Source: an uncultured Fusicatenibacter sp.
Lineage (GTDB): Bacteria > Bacillota > Clostridia > Lachnospirales > Lachnospiraceae
Direction of reading: 5' to 3'
Assembly (NCBI GenBank): GCA_902493585.1
Contig: CABUPZ010000022.1
Coordinates: 1 to 39,651, forward strand
Length of the DNA: 39,651 nt
Below are positions 22,416-31,341 of this stretch, piece by piece; the stretch's first letter is position 1; each line of letters opens with the position of its first letter. The position numbers and the translations under genes were made by a program. Under the pieces are notes generated by a model. The model made no database searches. It was not told where the DNA came from and worked only from the letters and a program-made list of their open reading frames with translations.

Positions 22416-24209
22416 ATGCAGGAAATAAAGAAAAGAGAAGAGGCAGATCCAAAAGACTGCTGGAAAATGGAAGATATGTTTCCCAGTGATGAAGCCTGGG
22501 AAGCGTCTTTTTTGAAACTGAAAGAAGAGGCGGAACATTTCCGCAGCAGAAAAGGAACCCTTGCCGCCGGTCCGCGGGAGTTTTATCAGGCGCTGGAGAA
22601 GCAGGATGAGATCCAGCTGATGATCGAGCGGGTGGTCGTCTATGCCAGCCAGAGATACCATCAGGATATGGGAAACCGCCGGTACCAGGAGATGGCGGGA
22701 AGGGCGCAGACGGCAGCGGCACAGGCAGCAGATGCCCTTTCCTTTGTCAGCCCGGAGATCCTGGAAATGGGCGAAGAGAAGATCGAAACGTTTATGGAAC
22801 GGCTGCCGGAACTGGAACATTATCGCCGGATGCTGGAAGAAGAGTTGAGAGTCCGCGAACACGTGCTTTCTCCGGAACTGGAGACTGTAATGGCGAAAAC
22901 ACAGGAACTGGCGGATGGCCCGCAGCAGATTTTTATGGCTTTCAATAACGCGGATGCAAAATTCGGTACCGTTACGGACGCGGACGGAAAGGAAGTTCCG
23001 CTGACTGCCGGTTCCTACGGGGTTCTGATGGAAAGCAAAGACCGGAGAGTCAGAAAGGAAGCGTTCCGGAAACTGTATCGTGTCTATGAAGAACATAAAA
23101 ACATGCTTGCCGCCACGTTTTCGGCAAATCTCAAGCAGGCACAGTTTTATGCTGAAATGCGCCATTACGGATCCGCTCTGGAAGCGGCGCTGGACGGAGG
23201 GAACATCCCGGTATCCGTCTACGATAACCTGATCGCGGCGGTACATGAGAAGCTGCCGGCGATGTATCGGTATATGGAGCTTCGGAAAAAACTTCTGTAT
23301 CTGGAGGATCTTCATTTATATGACGTTTATGTTCCGCTGGTGGAACGTCCGGAAAAGGAGATACCGTTTGAGGAAGCGAAAAAGATCGTAAAGGAAGGAC
23401 TTTCCGTGCTGGGTGAGGATTATGTCCGACTGCTGGAGGAAGGCTTTGACAACGGCTGGATCGATGTTTATGAAAACCAGGGGAAACGCAGCGGCGCATA
23501 TTCCTGGGGCGCTTACGGAACCCATCCGTATGTCCTTCTCAATTACAATGGCAACCTGAATGCGGTCTTTACGCTGGCGCATGAGATGGGACACGCGATT
23601 CACAGCTATTATTCTGATGCGGCTCAGCCGTTTACTTACGCAGGGTACCGGATTTTTGTGGCGGAAGTGGCATCCACCTGCAACGAGGCTCTGCTGATCC
23701 ACGATCTGCTGGAACATGCCAAAGATGACGGGGAGAAGGCGTATCTGATCAACTATTTCCTGGATCAGTTTAAATCCACCCTCTACCGCCAGACCATGTT
23801 CGCTGAGTTTGAAAAACTGGCTCATGAGGAGATGGCGGCGAAAGGCAGTCTGAGCGCCGAGGGACTTTGTGAAATGTATTATGAACTGAACCGGAAATAT
23901 TTCGGACCGGGCGTGGAAGCGGACCCGGAGATCGCAATGGAATGGGCAAGGATCCCGCATTTCTATACGCCGTTCTATGTTTATCAGTATGCGACGGGAT
24001 TTTCCGCGGCAATCGCCATCAGCCGGAAAATCCTCAATGGAGAGCCGGGAATCCTGGAGAAGTACAAGAGATTTCTCAGCGGGGGCAGTTCCATGGATCC
24101 CATCGATCTGCTGAAGATCTGCGGCGTGGACATGACGGCGCCGGAACCGGTCAAAGATGCACTGGAGGTGTTTGAAGATTATATTCGTGAACTGGAGCGG
24201 ATTTCCTAA
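22416..24209 (+). CDS. pepF: Oligoendopeptidase F (M3B family)
   Basis: 597-aa cytoplasmic zinc metallopeptidase that cleaves short peptides. Zinc site H389-E390-x-x-H393 (TLAHEMGHAIHSYYS) with the third ligand expected at E417 (VAEVASTCNE). N-terminal PepF domain at ~15-190 (CWKMEDMFPSDEAWE...), and family features near the end (RIPHFYTPFYVYQYATGFSAA). I start at the ATG at 22416, eight bases after GGAAGGAG; an ATG at 22410 is too close and the frame further left is not family-like. Length is usual for the family. Monocistronic, with its own promoter and terminator. Confidence 0.96.
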   Translation: MQEIKKREEADPKDCWKMEDMFPSDEAWEASFLKLKEEAEHFRSRKGTLAAGPREFYQALEKQDEIQLMIERVVVYASQRYHQDMGNRRYQEMAGRAQTAAAQAADALSFVSPEILEMGEEKIETFMERLPELEHYRRMLEEELRVREHVLSPELETVMAKTQELADGPQQIFMAFNNADAKFGTVTDADGKEVPLTAGSYGVLMESKDRRVRKEAFRKLYRVYEEHKNMLAATFSANLKQAQFYAEMRHYGSALEAALDGGNIPVSVYDNLIAAVHEKLPAMYRYMELRKKLLYLEDLHLYDVYVPLVERPEKEIPFEEAKKIVKEGLSVLGEDYVRLLEEGFDNGWIDVYENQGKRSGAYSWGAYGTHPYVLLNYNGNLNAVFTLAHEMGHAIHSYYSDAAQPFTYAGYRIFVAEVASTCNEALLIHDLLEHAKDDGEKAYLINYFLDQFKSTLYRQTMFAEFEKLAHEEMAAKGSLSAEGLCEMYYELNRKYFGPGVEADPEIAMEWARIPHFYTPFYVYQYATGFSAAIAISRKILNGEPGILEKYKRFLSGGSSMDPIDLLKICGVDMTAPEPVKDALEVFEDYIRELERIS

Positions 24210-24248
24210 ACGCGGCAAGGTATACAAAAAAGAGGGAAATTATCTGTG

Positions 24249-24273
24249 AAACTTTTATGAAAAATAAAAGTTT
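24249..24273 (+). terminator. A/T-rich hairpin after pepF
   Basis: AAACTTTTAT (24249-24258) and ATAAAAGTTT (24264-24273) form a perfect 10-bp stem with a 5-nt loop; the T-rich end of the stem continues with TT. A weak, AT-rich terminator. Confidence 0.6.
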
Positions 24274-24277
24274 TCCC

Positions 24278-24305
24278 TTGAAAAAGAACAGATATCTGTT
24301 ACAAT
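24278..24305 (+). promoter_or_regulatory. Promoter with 14-bp palindromic operator for nitroreductase gene
   Basis: TTGAAA (24278-24283), 16-nt spacer, TACAAT (24300-24305). The spacer contains the perfect palindrome AACAGATATCTGTT (24287-24300), which a dimeric repressor could occupy to block RNA polymerase. Confidence 0.7.
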
Positions 24306-24338
24306 AATGTTACGGAATATTTAAATTAGGGTGAGAGT

Positions 24339-25103
24339 ATGAATTTATATGAGGCTATTTTTGTAAGAAAATCTGTGAGAAGCTATTCGATGGAGACGCT
24401 GCCGCCTCAGATCCTGGACAAGATCTGGGAGCATTACCAGGAAACCCCGGGATTGTTTTCCGGAATCTCTACGGATATGGCAATCCTGGACAATCGAAAG
24501 GGACAGGAGCGGATGCTCAGTCTGTTCAGTGTCAAAGCGCCGTATTATCTCGCATTTTATTCGGAGGAATCGGAACGTTATCTGATGAACGCAGGCTATC
24601 TGATGGAACAGATGGTTCTCTATATGTGCAGCATAGGGCTTGGAACCTGCTTTATCGGAAGCAGCAAGGTAAGAAAAGGGGAAACAGAGAAAAACGGCAA
24701 ACGTCTGGTGGGACTGATCGCCTTTGGGAAGAGCAGGGGACCTCATACCAGAAAACAGTCCGAGGCCAAACGTCTGCCGCTGGATGAATTGTGTGTGTTC
24801 AAGGAGGTGCCTCGCCAGTGGATGAACCAGCTCCTGGAAGCGGCGCGCCTTGCGCCGTCCACCCTGAACAGCCAGCCGTGGCGGTTTGTGGTGTATGATA
24901 ACCGCATCCATATTTTTTCCAAGAAATACAGCGTGGAGAAACTGAAAAAGTGGGATGAAGTCAATTTCGGGATCATGTTTGCCAATATGATGGTGGTGGC
25001 GGAGGAAATCTGGCTGGATGTGGATCTGATCCGTCTGGGAGATATCTCACAGAAAAACTTTCCGAACAATCAGTATGTGCTGAGCGCGATTCTGAAAGCG
25101 TAA
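24339..25103 (+). CDS. Nitroreductase-family protein
   Basis: 254-aa protein with the FMN-dependent nitroreductase fold. The N-terminal part has the FMN-contacting R-x-S-x-R pattern (VRKSVRSY, residues ~8-15). A second characteristic stretch, LLEAARLAPSTLNSQPWRFVVY, is found around residue 165-186, later than in ordinary nitroreductases where the two are near each other, so this belongs to the longer TM-nitroreductase-like group with a tandem arrangement. Substrate unknown; such enzymes reduce nitro compounds, quinones or flavins with NAD(P)H. Start ATG at 24339 after GGGTGAGAG. Single gene with its own promoter carrying a palindrome. Confidence 0.82.
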   Translation: MNLYEAIFVRKSVRSYSMETLPPQILDKIWEHYQETPGLFSGISTDMAILDNRKGQERMLSLFSVKAPYYLAFYSEESERYLMNAGYLMEQMVLYMCSIGLGTCFIGSSKVRKGETEKNGKRLVGLIAFGKSRGPHTRKQSEAKRLPLDELCVFKEVPRQWMNQLLEAARLAPSTLNSQPWRFVVYDNRIHIFSKKYSVEKLKKWDEVNFGIMFANMMVVAEEIWLDVDLIRLGDISQKNFPNNQYVLSAILKA

Positions 25104-25166
25104 GGAAAATTTATGTATGGCTGTCCGGACCAGTTCCAGGATCGGCAGCGAAAAGTCAGGAAAATC

Positions 25167-25192
25167 AGTTTTTCGAAAAAATTCGAAAAACT
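25167..25192. terminator. A/T hairpin between nitroreductase and tRNA-Gly
   Basis: AGTTTTTCGAA (25167-25177), loop AAAA, TTCGAAAAACT (25182-25192): a perfect 11-bp stem. No T-run follows on the plus strand, so efficiency is doubtful. Confidence 0.45.
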
Positions 25193-25205
25193 TTAAAAAA
25201 AGCTG

Positions 25206-25234
25206 TTGACAAAAAAAGGGTTTTATTGTATATT
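25206..25234 (+). promoter_or_regulatory. Promoter of tRNA-Gly
   Basis: Consensus -35 TTGACA (25206-25211), 17-nt spacer, -10 TATATT (25229-25234), about 50 bp before the mature tRNA. Confidence 0.85.
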
Positions 25235-25284
25235 ATGTCTTGTCAGTTGCAGAGATGCAAAACAAAGACAAAAATATACAATAT

Positions 25285-25356
25285 GCGCGAGTGGCTCAGG
25301 GGTGGAGTACAACCTTGCCAAGGTTGGGGTCGCGGGTTCGAATCCCGTCTCGCGCT
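25285..25356 (+). tRNA. tRNA-Gly (anticodon GCC)
   Basis: 72-nt cloverleaf: acceptor GCGCGAG / CTCGCGC, anticodon stem ACCTT...AAGGT with GCC at 25317-25319, T-arm CGGGTTCGAATCCCG, discriminator T as usual for Gly. CCA is not encoded. Confidence 0.96.
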
Positions 25357-25361
25357 TGAAG

Positions 25362-25395
25362 AAAAAACTGTTCAGATCATCTGAACAGTTTTTTT
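25362..25395. terminator. Bidirectional terminator after tRNA-Gly and AraC gene
   Basis: CTGTTCAG (25368-25375) and CTGAACAG (25381-25388) with a 5-nt loop, flanked by six A on the left and seven T on the right. Serves the tRNA on plus and the AraC gene on minus. Confidence 0.93.
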
Positions 25396-25404
25396 GTGCG
25401 TCCG

Positions 25405-26184
25405 CTATTGGCGGAGCTGTTTTCGATATTCTCCCGGCGTGCAGCCGCAGAATTTTTTGAAGATCCGGTTGAAATGGCAGAGATTCTGAAAGCCGGACGC
25501 ATAGGCGGCCTGTTTGATGCTCATTGCGTCGTTGGTCAGAAGATAGCGGGCTTTCTGCAGCCTTGCCCGGATCAGATCGTCTTTTGGCGTGCTGTGGAAG
25601 TACAGGGAATAATATTTGTAAAACTGACTTTTTCCTATATTTAAAGTATCGCATAATTTATCCAGATTCCACTCCTGGCTGCAGTTCTGCAGCATGTTTG
25701 TGCGAAGGGACAGGAGATCGGGATAGATATTCTGGCGGATGACGGAACATTCGGACTGTTGCTGACTACGGTGCAGTGTGATCAGCAGCTGCCGGATGTA
25801 CGAATCCGCCATTTCTTCGTGATGCTCCAGCCCGCGGATAAATTCATGGTAGATATTTTTCAGGATCCAGTGGATATCCTCCGTGTTTTCAGGGTAAAAA
25901 AGGCGGTTTTCGGGGATTTGGTATTTTTGTACGGCTTCCGCCGGGGCAAAAAAATGAACATAACTGTTAAAAAACTCCCGTTCCGCCCGATAAAATTGAG
26001 GATAACCGGGGGTATATAACATGCAGGCACCTGGCTGCGCTTTTTCCGCAGGGCGGTCCGGAAAAGTAAAAACCATCGGAGAAAGCACCAGAAGAAACAG
26101 ATAGCTGGGCGAACCGGAAGGACGGTCAATGATATCATAATGTGGATTATGGGTATGATACCCGCAGTAGTCAACCGTAAACAT
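25405..26184 (-). CDS. AraC-family transcriptional regulator, probable regulator of the GH51 gene
   Basis: 259 aa. An N-terminal AraC-type sugar-binding cupin domain (GSPSYLFLLVLSPMVFTF, ...MLYTPGYPQFYRAE) and C-terminal double helix-turn-helix (NLDKLCDTLNIGKSQFYKYYS ... SIKQAAYASGFQNLCHFNRIFKKFCGCTPGEYR). I take the ATG at 26184, which has GGAG 7 nt upstream; a frame start at 26205 lacks an SD. Divergent from the GH51 arabinofuranosidase gene across 181 bp, so control of arabinan/arabinoside use is likely. Confidence 0.92.
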   Translation of the reverse strand: MFTVDYCGYHTHNPHYDIIDRPSGSPSYLFLLVLSPMVFTFPDRPAEKAQPGACMLYTPGYPQFYRAEREFFNSYVHFFAPAEAVQKYQIPENRLFYPENTEDIHWILKNIYHEFIRGLEHHEEMADSYIRQLLITLHRSQQQSECSVIRQNIYPDLLSLRTNMLQNCSQEWNLDKLCDTLNIGKSQFYKYYSLYFHSTPKDDLIRARLQKARYLLTNDAMSIKQAAYASGFQNLCHFNRIFKKFCGCTPGEYRKQLRQ

Positions 26185-26240
26185 AAAAATACTCCATCTG
26201 TGCAAAATTTCCTGCAGAGGGTAACGGCAGGATTACAACC

Positions 26241-26249
26241 AATATAGCA
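26241..26249 (-). promoter_or_regulatory. Extended -10 promoter of AraC gene
   Basis: TGC-TATATT on the minus strand. A TTGACT lies upstream but at 22 nt, so the extended -10 probably carries recognition. Confidence 0.5.
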
Positions 26250-26312
26250 CAGAACAGACCGGAAGAAAAGTCAATAACAGAAGAAGTTAGGCAATTTTCA
26301 TCCAGGAGGAAC

Positions 26313-26321
26313 GTGATATAA
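26313..26321 (+). promoter_or_regulatory. Extended -10 promoter of GH51 gene
   Basis: TGA-TATAAT (26313-26321), a perfect extended -10, with only a poor -35. Weak -35 elements are common at activator-dependent promoters, which fits the divergent AraC regulator. Confidence 0.6.
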
Positions 26322-26365
26322 TAAAGGCATCTTTTAAAACTTATGGATCAAGGAGTGTAAGACGG

Positions 26366-27832
26366 ATGAAAAAAGCAGAACTTTGTATTGACAGACACTA
26401 TATCCTCGGAGAGGTGGACAAGCGGATCTACGGTTCCTTTATTGAGCATCTTGGACGTGCGGTGTATGAGGGCATCTATCAGCCGGGCAGTCCTTTTGCG
26501 GATGAGCAGGGAATGCGAAAAGATGTGATCGATCTGATCCGGCGGCTGAATGTGCCGGTGGTACGGTATCCGGGCGGCAATTTTGTCTCCGGCTATCACT
26601 GGGAAGACGGCGTGGGACCGAAGGAGGAGCGTCCGGAGAAGATTGAACTGGCGTGGAACGTGATCGAGACGAACCAGTTCGGGCTGAATGAATTCATGGA
26701 CTGGACGAAAAAAGCGGATACTTCCGCGATGATGGCAGTCAATCTTGGAACCAGAGGACCGGAGGATGCGAAAAATCTTGTGGAGTACTGTAATTTAAAG
26801 GGCGGAAGCTATTACAGTGATCTGCGGAGAAAGCATGGCTATGAGCAGCCGCACGACATCAAATTATGGTGTCTGGGCAATGAGATGGACGGCCCGTGGC
26901 AGATGGGACACAAAACGGCGGAAGAATATGGAAGGATCGCGGCGGAAGCGGGACGGATCATGAAGATGGTAGATCCGACCGTTGAGCTGGTGGCGTGTGG
27001 AAGCGCTTCTCACGCCATGCCGACCTTTGGAACCTGGGAGGACACCGTTCTGTCCGAATGTTATGATCAGGTGGACTACCTGTCACTGCATCAGTATTAT
27101 GGGAATCAGGAGAACAATACGGCGGAATTTCTGGCAAACACAGTGGATATGGATCAGTTCATCAGTGAAGTCCTGTCCATCTGCGATGCGGTAAAAGCCA
27201 AAAAACGTAAGAAAAAGACGATCCATCTGTCTTTTGATGAATGGAACGTATGGTATCATTCCAATGAACAGGATAAAAAGCTGGAACGCTGGTGCAAGGC
27301 ACCGCATCAGCTGGAAGATGTTTACAATTTTGAGGATGCCCTTCTGGTTGCCGGAATGATGATCACCATGCTCCGCCATGCGAACCGTGTAAAAATCGCG
27401 TGCCTGGCACAGCTGGTCAATGTCATTGCACCGATCATGACTTCGGATACGGGGGCGTGGATGCAGACCATTTATCATCCGTTTGCGCTGATCAGCAATT
27501 ACGGCAGGGGAACCGTTCTCAACACGCTGGTAAATGCACCGGTGTACGAGAGCAGACATGGGGATGCGCCTTATCTGGATGCGCTGACGATCTTTGCAGT
27601 GAACAAAGATCTGGAGGATTCCATGGAACTTACCTGCGACCTGCGTCAGTTTGAGGGTTATCAGGTGAAAGAACATATCATGCTGGCTCATGAAGATGTA
27701 AAAGCAGTCAACACCGAAGAACATCCGGACAATGTGGCTCCGGTGAAGGTGGAAATTGAAAAACTGGACGGAGGAATCCTGAAGGCTGTTCTTAAGGATA
27801 AGAGTTTCCATGTGATCCGCCTGGGAAAATAG
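26366..27832 (+). CDS. abfA: GH51 alpha-L-arabinofuranosidase
   Basis: 488-aa intracellular retaining glycosidase releasing L-arabinose from arabino-oligosaccharides. Acid/base E173 (CLGNEMDGPWQ) and nucleophile E292 (LSFDEWNVWY). Also family text IYGSFIEHLGRAVYEGIY at the N-terminus and RYPGGNFVSGYHWEDG (~67-82), followed by a TIM barrel and a C-terminal beta domain. No signal peptide, so substrate is taken up first, which fits the GPH symporter gene downstream. Start ATG with AAGGAG ten bases upstream. Confidence 0.96.
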   Translation: MKKAELCIDRHYILGEVDKRIYGSFIEHLGRAVYEGIYQPGSPFADEQGMRKDVIDLIRRLNVPVVRYPGGNFVSGYHWEDGVGPKEERPEKIELAWNVIETNQFGLNEFMDWTKKADTSAMMAVNLGTRGPEDAKNLVEYCNLKGGSYYSDLRRKHGYEQPHDIKLWCLGNEMDGPWQMGHKTAEEYGRIAAEAGRIMKMVDPTVELVACGSASHAMPTFGTWEDTVLSECYDQVDYLSLHQYYGNQENNTAEFLANTVDMDQFISEVLSICDAVKAKKRKKKTIHLSFDEWNVWYHSNEQDKKLERWCKAPHQLEDVYNFEDALLVAGMMITMLRHANRVKIACLAQLVNVIAPIMTSDTGAWMQTIYHPFALISNYGRGTVLNTLVNAPVYESRHGDAPYLDALTIFAVNKDLEDSMELTCDLRQFEGYQVKEHIMLAHEDVKAVNTEEHPDNVAPVKVEIEKLDGGILKAVLKDKSFHVIRLGK

Positions 27833-27875
27833 CAAAAGATATCATGAGAAAACTGAAAAAATAAGAGGAAGCTTA

Positions 27876-27956
27876 CTGTCGGCGCCGGCAGGGAAATCAT
27901 TCAGATCAATGCATTTGAAAAATGACCCTGCCGGATAGGGTCGGCAGTTTTTTTTT
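27876..27956 (+). terminator. Terminator after GH51 gene
   Basis: CCGGCAGGG pairs with CCCTGCCGG (inner) and CTGTCG with CGGCAG (outer), followed by a run of nine T (27948-27956). The large loop (~32 nt) is unusual. The 344-bp gap 27833-28176 otherwise holds the symporter promoter. Confidence 0.75.
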
Positions 27957-28090
27957 GTGAAAATTGGGTAAAATCAAAAAAGAGGGCGGAAAAAGGATAA
28001 AAAAATTATGGCGCATAAAAAAATTGTGCGTATGACTTATACAAAATAGACGAAAAAGATTTGTGTATTTTGTGGAATCTGCGAAAGTGA

Positions 28091-28119
28091 TTGCAAAACT
28101 ATTGTGGAACGTGTATAGT
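28091..28119 (+). promoter_or_regulatory. Promoter of GPH symporter gene
   Basis: TTGCAA (28091-28096), 17-nt spacer, TATAGT (28114-28119), about 58 bp before the ATG. Confidence 0.75.
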
Positions 28120-28176
28120 ATATTACGTTGTGTTCAACAATATGCCAAAAAGCTAAAAGAAGAGAGGAATGAAAGC

Positions 28177-29592
28177 ATGAGTGTACAAAACAAAGATGTG
28201 AAGCCATTCGGTATGAGAGATAAGATTGGCTACATGTTTGGTGACCTGGGAAATGACTTCACGTTCACATTTGCCAGTTCCTACCTGATGGTGTTTTACA
28301 CCAACGTACTGGGAATTCCGGCGTCCATGGTCGGTATCCTGTTCCTGGTAGCAAGATTTGTTGATGCGTTTACCGATATCGGTATGGGTGTCCTGATTGA
28401 TCGGGTAAAACCTGCAAAAGACGGGAAATTCAAACCGTGGATCCGCAGAATGTGCTGGTTTGTTGCGATTGCATCCTTCTTGATGTATCAGTCCAGCATG
28501 GCAAACGCTCCGATGTGGTTAAGAGTCGTATATATGTTTGTAACCTATATCCTGTGGGGTTCTTTCGCATATACATCCATCAACATCCCGTACGGTTCCA
28601 TGGCGTCCGCGATCACAAGCAACCCGGCGGAACGTGCAGAGCTGTCAACCTTCCGTTCCATGGGAGCAAGCTTTGCAGGTGTAGCGATCGGTATCATTGT
28701 GCCGCAGGTTATCTACCATGAAGTGGACGGACAGCAGGTGGCAAGCGGAACTGCCTTCACCATCGCGGCGGCAGTATTTTCCGTACTGGCGATCATCAGC
28801 TACATCATCTGCTACAAGATGACCACAGAACGTGTGAAAATTGAAAAAGACCCGAATGAAAAGGCTCCGACAGCAGCAGAGAGCGTAAAGGCGCTGGTAA
28901 GCAGCCGTGCGCTTCTGGCGCTGATTGCAGCAGCGATTGTTTTGCTTCTGAGCACCATGCTCGGACAGAGTATGAATCAGTACCTGTATATCAACTGGTT
29001 CAACGACAGAAACGCACTGTCTGTCGCTGGTATGATCGCACTCCCGATCGTTTTGATCATGGCAGTGGTTGTTGGAAGAATTACTTCCAGATTCGGAAAG
29101 AAAGAAGCAGGTACGGTCGGAATGCTGATATCCGGCGCGATCTACATCCTGCTTGGATTCCTGAAGATCGAAAATGCATATCTGTATCTGCTGATCGTAT
29201 TCTTCGGAATGCTGGGTATGTACTATTTCAACATGGTAATCTGGTCTTACATCACCGACGTTATCGATGATATGGAAGTAAAGAGCGGACACCGTGAAGA
29301 CGGAACCGTATACGGAGTTTACTCCTTTGCCCGCAAGATCGGACAGGCGCTTGCAGGCGGACTGACAGGATTTGCCCTTGAGGCGATCGGCTTCGTGTCC
29401 GGAGCTGCGTCTCAGACACCGGAAGTCAATGAGGCAATCTACAATCTGGCAAACTTCGGACCTGGCGTGATGTATGTCATCGTAGCGCTGCTTCTGATGT
29501 TTGCATATCCGCTGTCCAAGAGCGTGGTAATCAAGAATGGAGAGATTCTGGAAAAACGCCGTCAGGAGCGTCTTTCCAAAGAAAGCAAATAA
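28177..29592 (+). CDS. GPH-family glycoside/pentoside:cation symporter (MFS)
   Basis: 471-aa MelB-like membrane symporter of the glycoside-pentoside-hexuronide:cation family; about 12 TM helices. Family text: MRDKIGYMFGDLGNDFTFTFASSYLMVFY (start in part), the D-rich FVDAFTDIGMGVLIDR of helix II region where MelB binds the cation, SINIPYGSMASAIT, and EDGTVYGVYSFARKIGQALAGG in the C-half. Start at the ATG at 28177 after AGAGAGGA; the frame stays open to 28063 but that part overlaps the promoter. With the GH51 gene upstream the substrate may be an arabinoside or arabino-oligosaccharide; this is inference, since it has its own promoter. Confidence 0.93.
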   Translation: MSVQNKDVKPFGMRDKIGYMFGDLGNDFTFTFASSYLMVFYTNVLGIPASMVGILFLVARFVDAFTDIGMGVLIDRVKPAKDGKFKPWIRRMCWFVAIASFLMYQSSMANAPMWLRVVYMFVTYILWGSFAYTSINIPYGSMASAITSNPAERAELSTFRSMGASFAGVAIGIIVPQVIYHEVDGQQVASGTAFTIAAAVFSVLAIISYIICYKMTTERVKIEKDPNEKAPTAAESVKALVSSRALLALIAAAIVLLLSTMLGQSMNQYLYINWFNDRNALSVAGMIALPIVLIMAVVVGRITSRFGKKEAGTVGMLISGAIYILLGFLKIENAYLYLLIVFFGMLGMYYFNMVIWSYITDVIDDMEVKSGHREDGTVYGVYSFARKIGQALAGGLTGFALEAIGFVSGAASQTPEVNEAIYNLANFGPGVMYVIVALLLMFAYPLSKSVVIKNGEILEKRRQERLSKESK

Positions 29593-29619
29593 AAACAGAT
29601 TTCCCTGAAAGACAAAAAA

Positions 29620-29669
29620 GTCCGCGGGTCTGCATAGCGATAGTGTTGTGCAGGCACGCGGATCTTTTT
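29620..29669 (+). terminator. Terminator after GPH symporter
   Basis: TCCGCG and CTGCA pair with TGCAG and CGCGGA, followed by five T (29665-29669). Confidence 0.82.
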
Positions 29670-29681
29670 GTGTTAAAACCG

Positions 29682-29710
29682 TTGACTGAAATATTTTACT
29701 GTGCTATGCT
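29682..29710 (+). promoter_or_regulatory. Promoter of NSS transporter gene
   Basis: TTGACT (29682-29687), 17-nt spacer, extended -10 TGC-TATGCT (29702-29710). The leader to 29834 is ~115 nt without a recognisable riboswitch. Confidence 0.75.
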
Positions 29711-29833
29711 GGACTATAGTATTCTTTTGAGTGGAAAAGAGAAAAGACAGGAAACATTTTGCTCTTATGTATAAGGCGGCAGAGACGTGGAAGTGTTTCT
29801 GGTTTCCTGGAAAGAAGTTAGGGAGGAAAGAGT

Positions 29834-31171
29834 ATGGAAAAGAATCGTGGCAGTTTTACCGGGAGGCTGGGATTTGTCCTGGCGGCGGCCGGGAGTGCGG
29901 TCGGACTTGGAAATCTCTGGAGATTTCCGCCTCTGGCGGCACAGTATGGCGGCGGCATTTTTATTCTGGTGTATATTGTTCTGGCGCTGACCTTTGGCTT
30001 TGCATTGATGACGACGGAGATCGCCATCGGACGCAAGACGGGCAGCAGCCCTGTGATGGCGTATCAGAAGCTTTGTAAGAAATTCAAGTTTCTGGGATAT
30101 CTGGCGACATTGGTGCCGGTGGTCATTCTGCCGTATTACTGCGTGATCGGCGGATGGGTACTGAAGTATATGACCGTTTATATCCAGGGATTGACCCAGG
30201 AAGCAGCCGGTGATGAATTTTTTGGAGCGTTTATCGGCGATACGGTGTCTCCGCTGATTTTCTTTGTGATTTATCTGGTGGCGACATGGCTGATCGTTAT
30301 GGGCGGTGTGGAGAAAGGCATTGAAAAGATCAGCCGGTTCCTGATGCCGCTTCTGGTTCTGCTGAGCATCGGGATTTCTGTCTATATTCTGACGCTTCCG
30401 GGTGCATTGGAGGGCGCAAAATATTATCTGCTTCCGGATTTTTCGAAATTTTCGTTTAAGACAATCTGCGCGGCGATGGGGCAGATGTTCTTTTCCATGA
30501 GCCTAGCAATGGGTATCATGGTCACCTATGGGTCTTATACGAAACCGGAGGTCAGTCTCACAAAATCCGTCAATCAGATTGAGATCTTTGATACGGTTGT
30601 AGCGCTTCTGGCAGGTCTGATGGTAGTGCCGGCGGTTTATGTTTTCAGCGGGGAGGAGGCAATGTCCTCCAGCGGTCCCGGGCTGATGTTCGTAACGCTT
30701 CCGGCGGGAGGAAGGGTGATCGGTTTCCTGTTTTTCCTGCTGGTGCTCTTTGCGGCGCTGACCAGTTCGGTATCCGTCATGGAGGCAATCGTGTCCGTGC
30801 TGATGGAAAAGTTTGGAATCAGCAGAAAGGCGGCGGGCACCGGTACTTTGATCTTCGCACTGGCGGCCGGGATTCCGATTTCTCTGGGAAATGGTATCTG
30901 GTCCAGTCTCAGAATTCTGGGAATGGATCTGCTGACGTTTTTCGATTATCTCAGCAACAGCGTGATGATGCCGTTGGTTGCACTGTTCACCTGCATTATG
31001 GTGGGCTGGGTCATCGGAACAAAGAAGATCACCGACGAGGTGACGAGAAACGGAGAGAAATTCGGAAGAAAACGCATTTACGAAGTCATGATCAAATACG
31101 TTGCACCGGTATTTCTTCTGATCATTCTGATCTCATACAACCTGTCTCAGTTTGGCATTATTACCCTGTAA
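29834..31171 (+). CDS. Sodium-dependent neurotransmitter-symporter family (NSS/SNF) transporter
   Basis: 445-aa LeuT-fold sodium symporter, probably for an amino acid. The family signature GSAVGLGNLWRFPPLAAQYGG (given in part) in TM1 holds the unwound substrate/sodium site. Further hallmarks are GFALMTTEIAIGRKTG, the conserved GMLQ-type FFSMSLAMGIMVTYGSY of TM6 and SVSVMEAIVSVLMEKFG of TM8. About 11-12 helices. SD AGGGAGGA. The substrate cannot be read from sequence; bacterial relatives carry Trp, Tyr, Leu, Met or Ala. Confidence 0.95.
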   Translation: MEKNRGSFTGRLGFVLAAAGSAVGLGNLWRFPPLAAQYGGGIFILVYIVLALTFGFALMTTEIAIGRKTGSSPVMAYQKLCKKFKFLGYLATLVPVVILPYYCVIGGWVLKYMTVYIQGLTQEAAGDEFFGAFIGDTVSPLIFFVIYLVATWLIVMGGVEKGIEKISRFLMPLLVLLSIGISVYILTLPGALEGAKYYLLPDFSKFSFKTICAAMGQMFFSMSLAMGIMVTYGSYTKPEVSLTKSVNQIEIFDTVVALLAGLMVVPAVYVFSGEEAMSSSGPGLMFVTLPAGGRVIGFLFFLLVLFAALTSSVSVMEAIVSVLMEKFGISRKAAGTGTLIFALAAGIPISLGNGIWSSLRILGMDLLTFFDYLSNSVMMPLVALFTCIMVGWVIGTKKITDEVTRNGEKFGRKRIYEVMIKYVAPVFLLIILISYNLSQFGIITL

Positions 31172-31190
31172 AGGAAAGTGCAGATGACGG

Positions 31191-31227
31191 CGCTCAAAGC
31201 CTGTTTTCAGGCTTTGAGCGTTGTTTT
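31191..31227 (+). terminator. Terminator after NSS transporter
   Basis: CGCTCAAAGCCTG (31191-31203), loop TTTT, CAGGCTTTGAGCG (31208-31220), then TTGTTTT. Perfect 13-bp stem. Confidence 0.93.
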
Positions 31228-31274
31228 GTATAGTCCCGGAAATACCGGGGAAGAATAAAATTGGAAAATAGCCA

Positions 31275-31303
31275 TTGAATTTTTATGTAAAGTATATTAA
31301 AAT
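31275..31303 (+). promoter_or_regulatory. Promoter of the ireB operon
   Basis: TTGAAT (31275-31280), 17-nt spacer, TAAAAT (31298-31303), 38 bp before the ireB start. Confidence 0.7.
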
Positions 31304-31341
31304 AAGAAATGATATCAATAAATTGAGGACGTGAAGAAACT

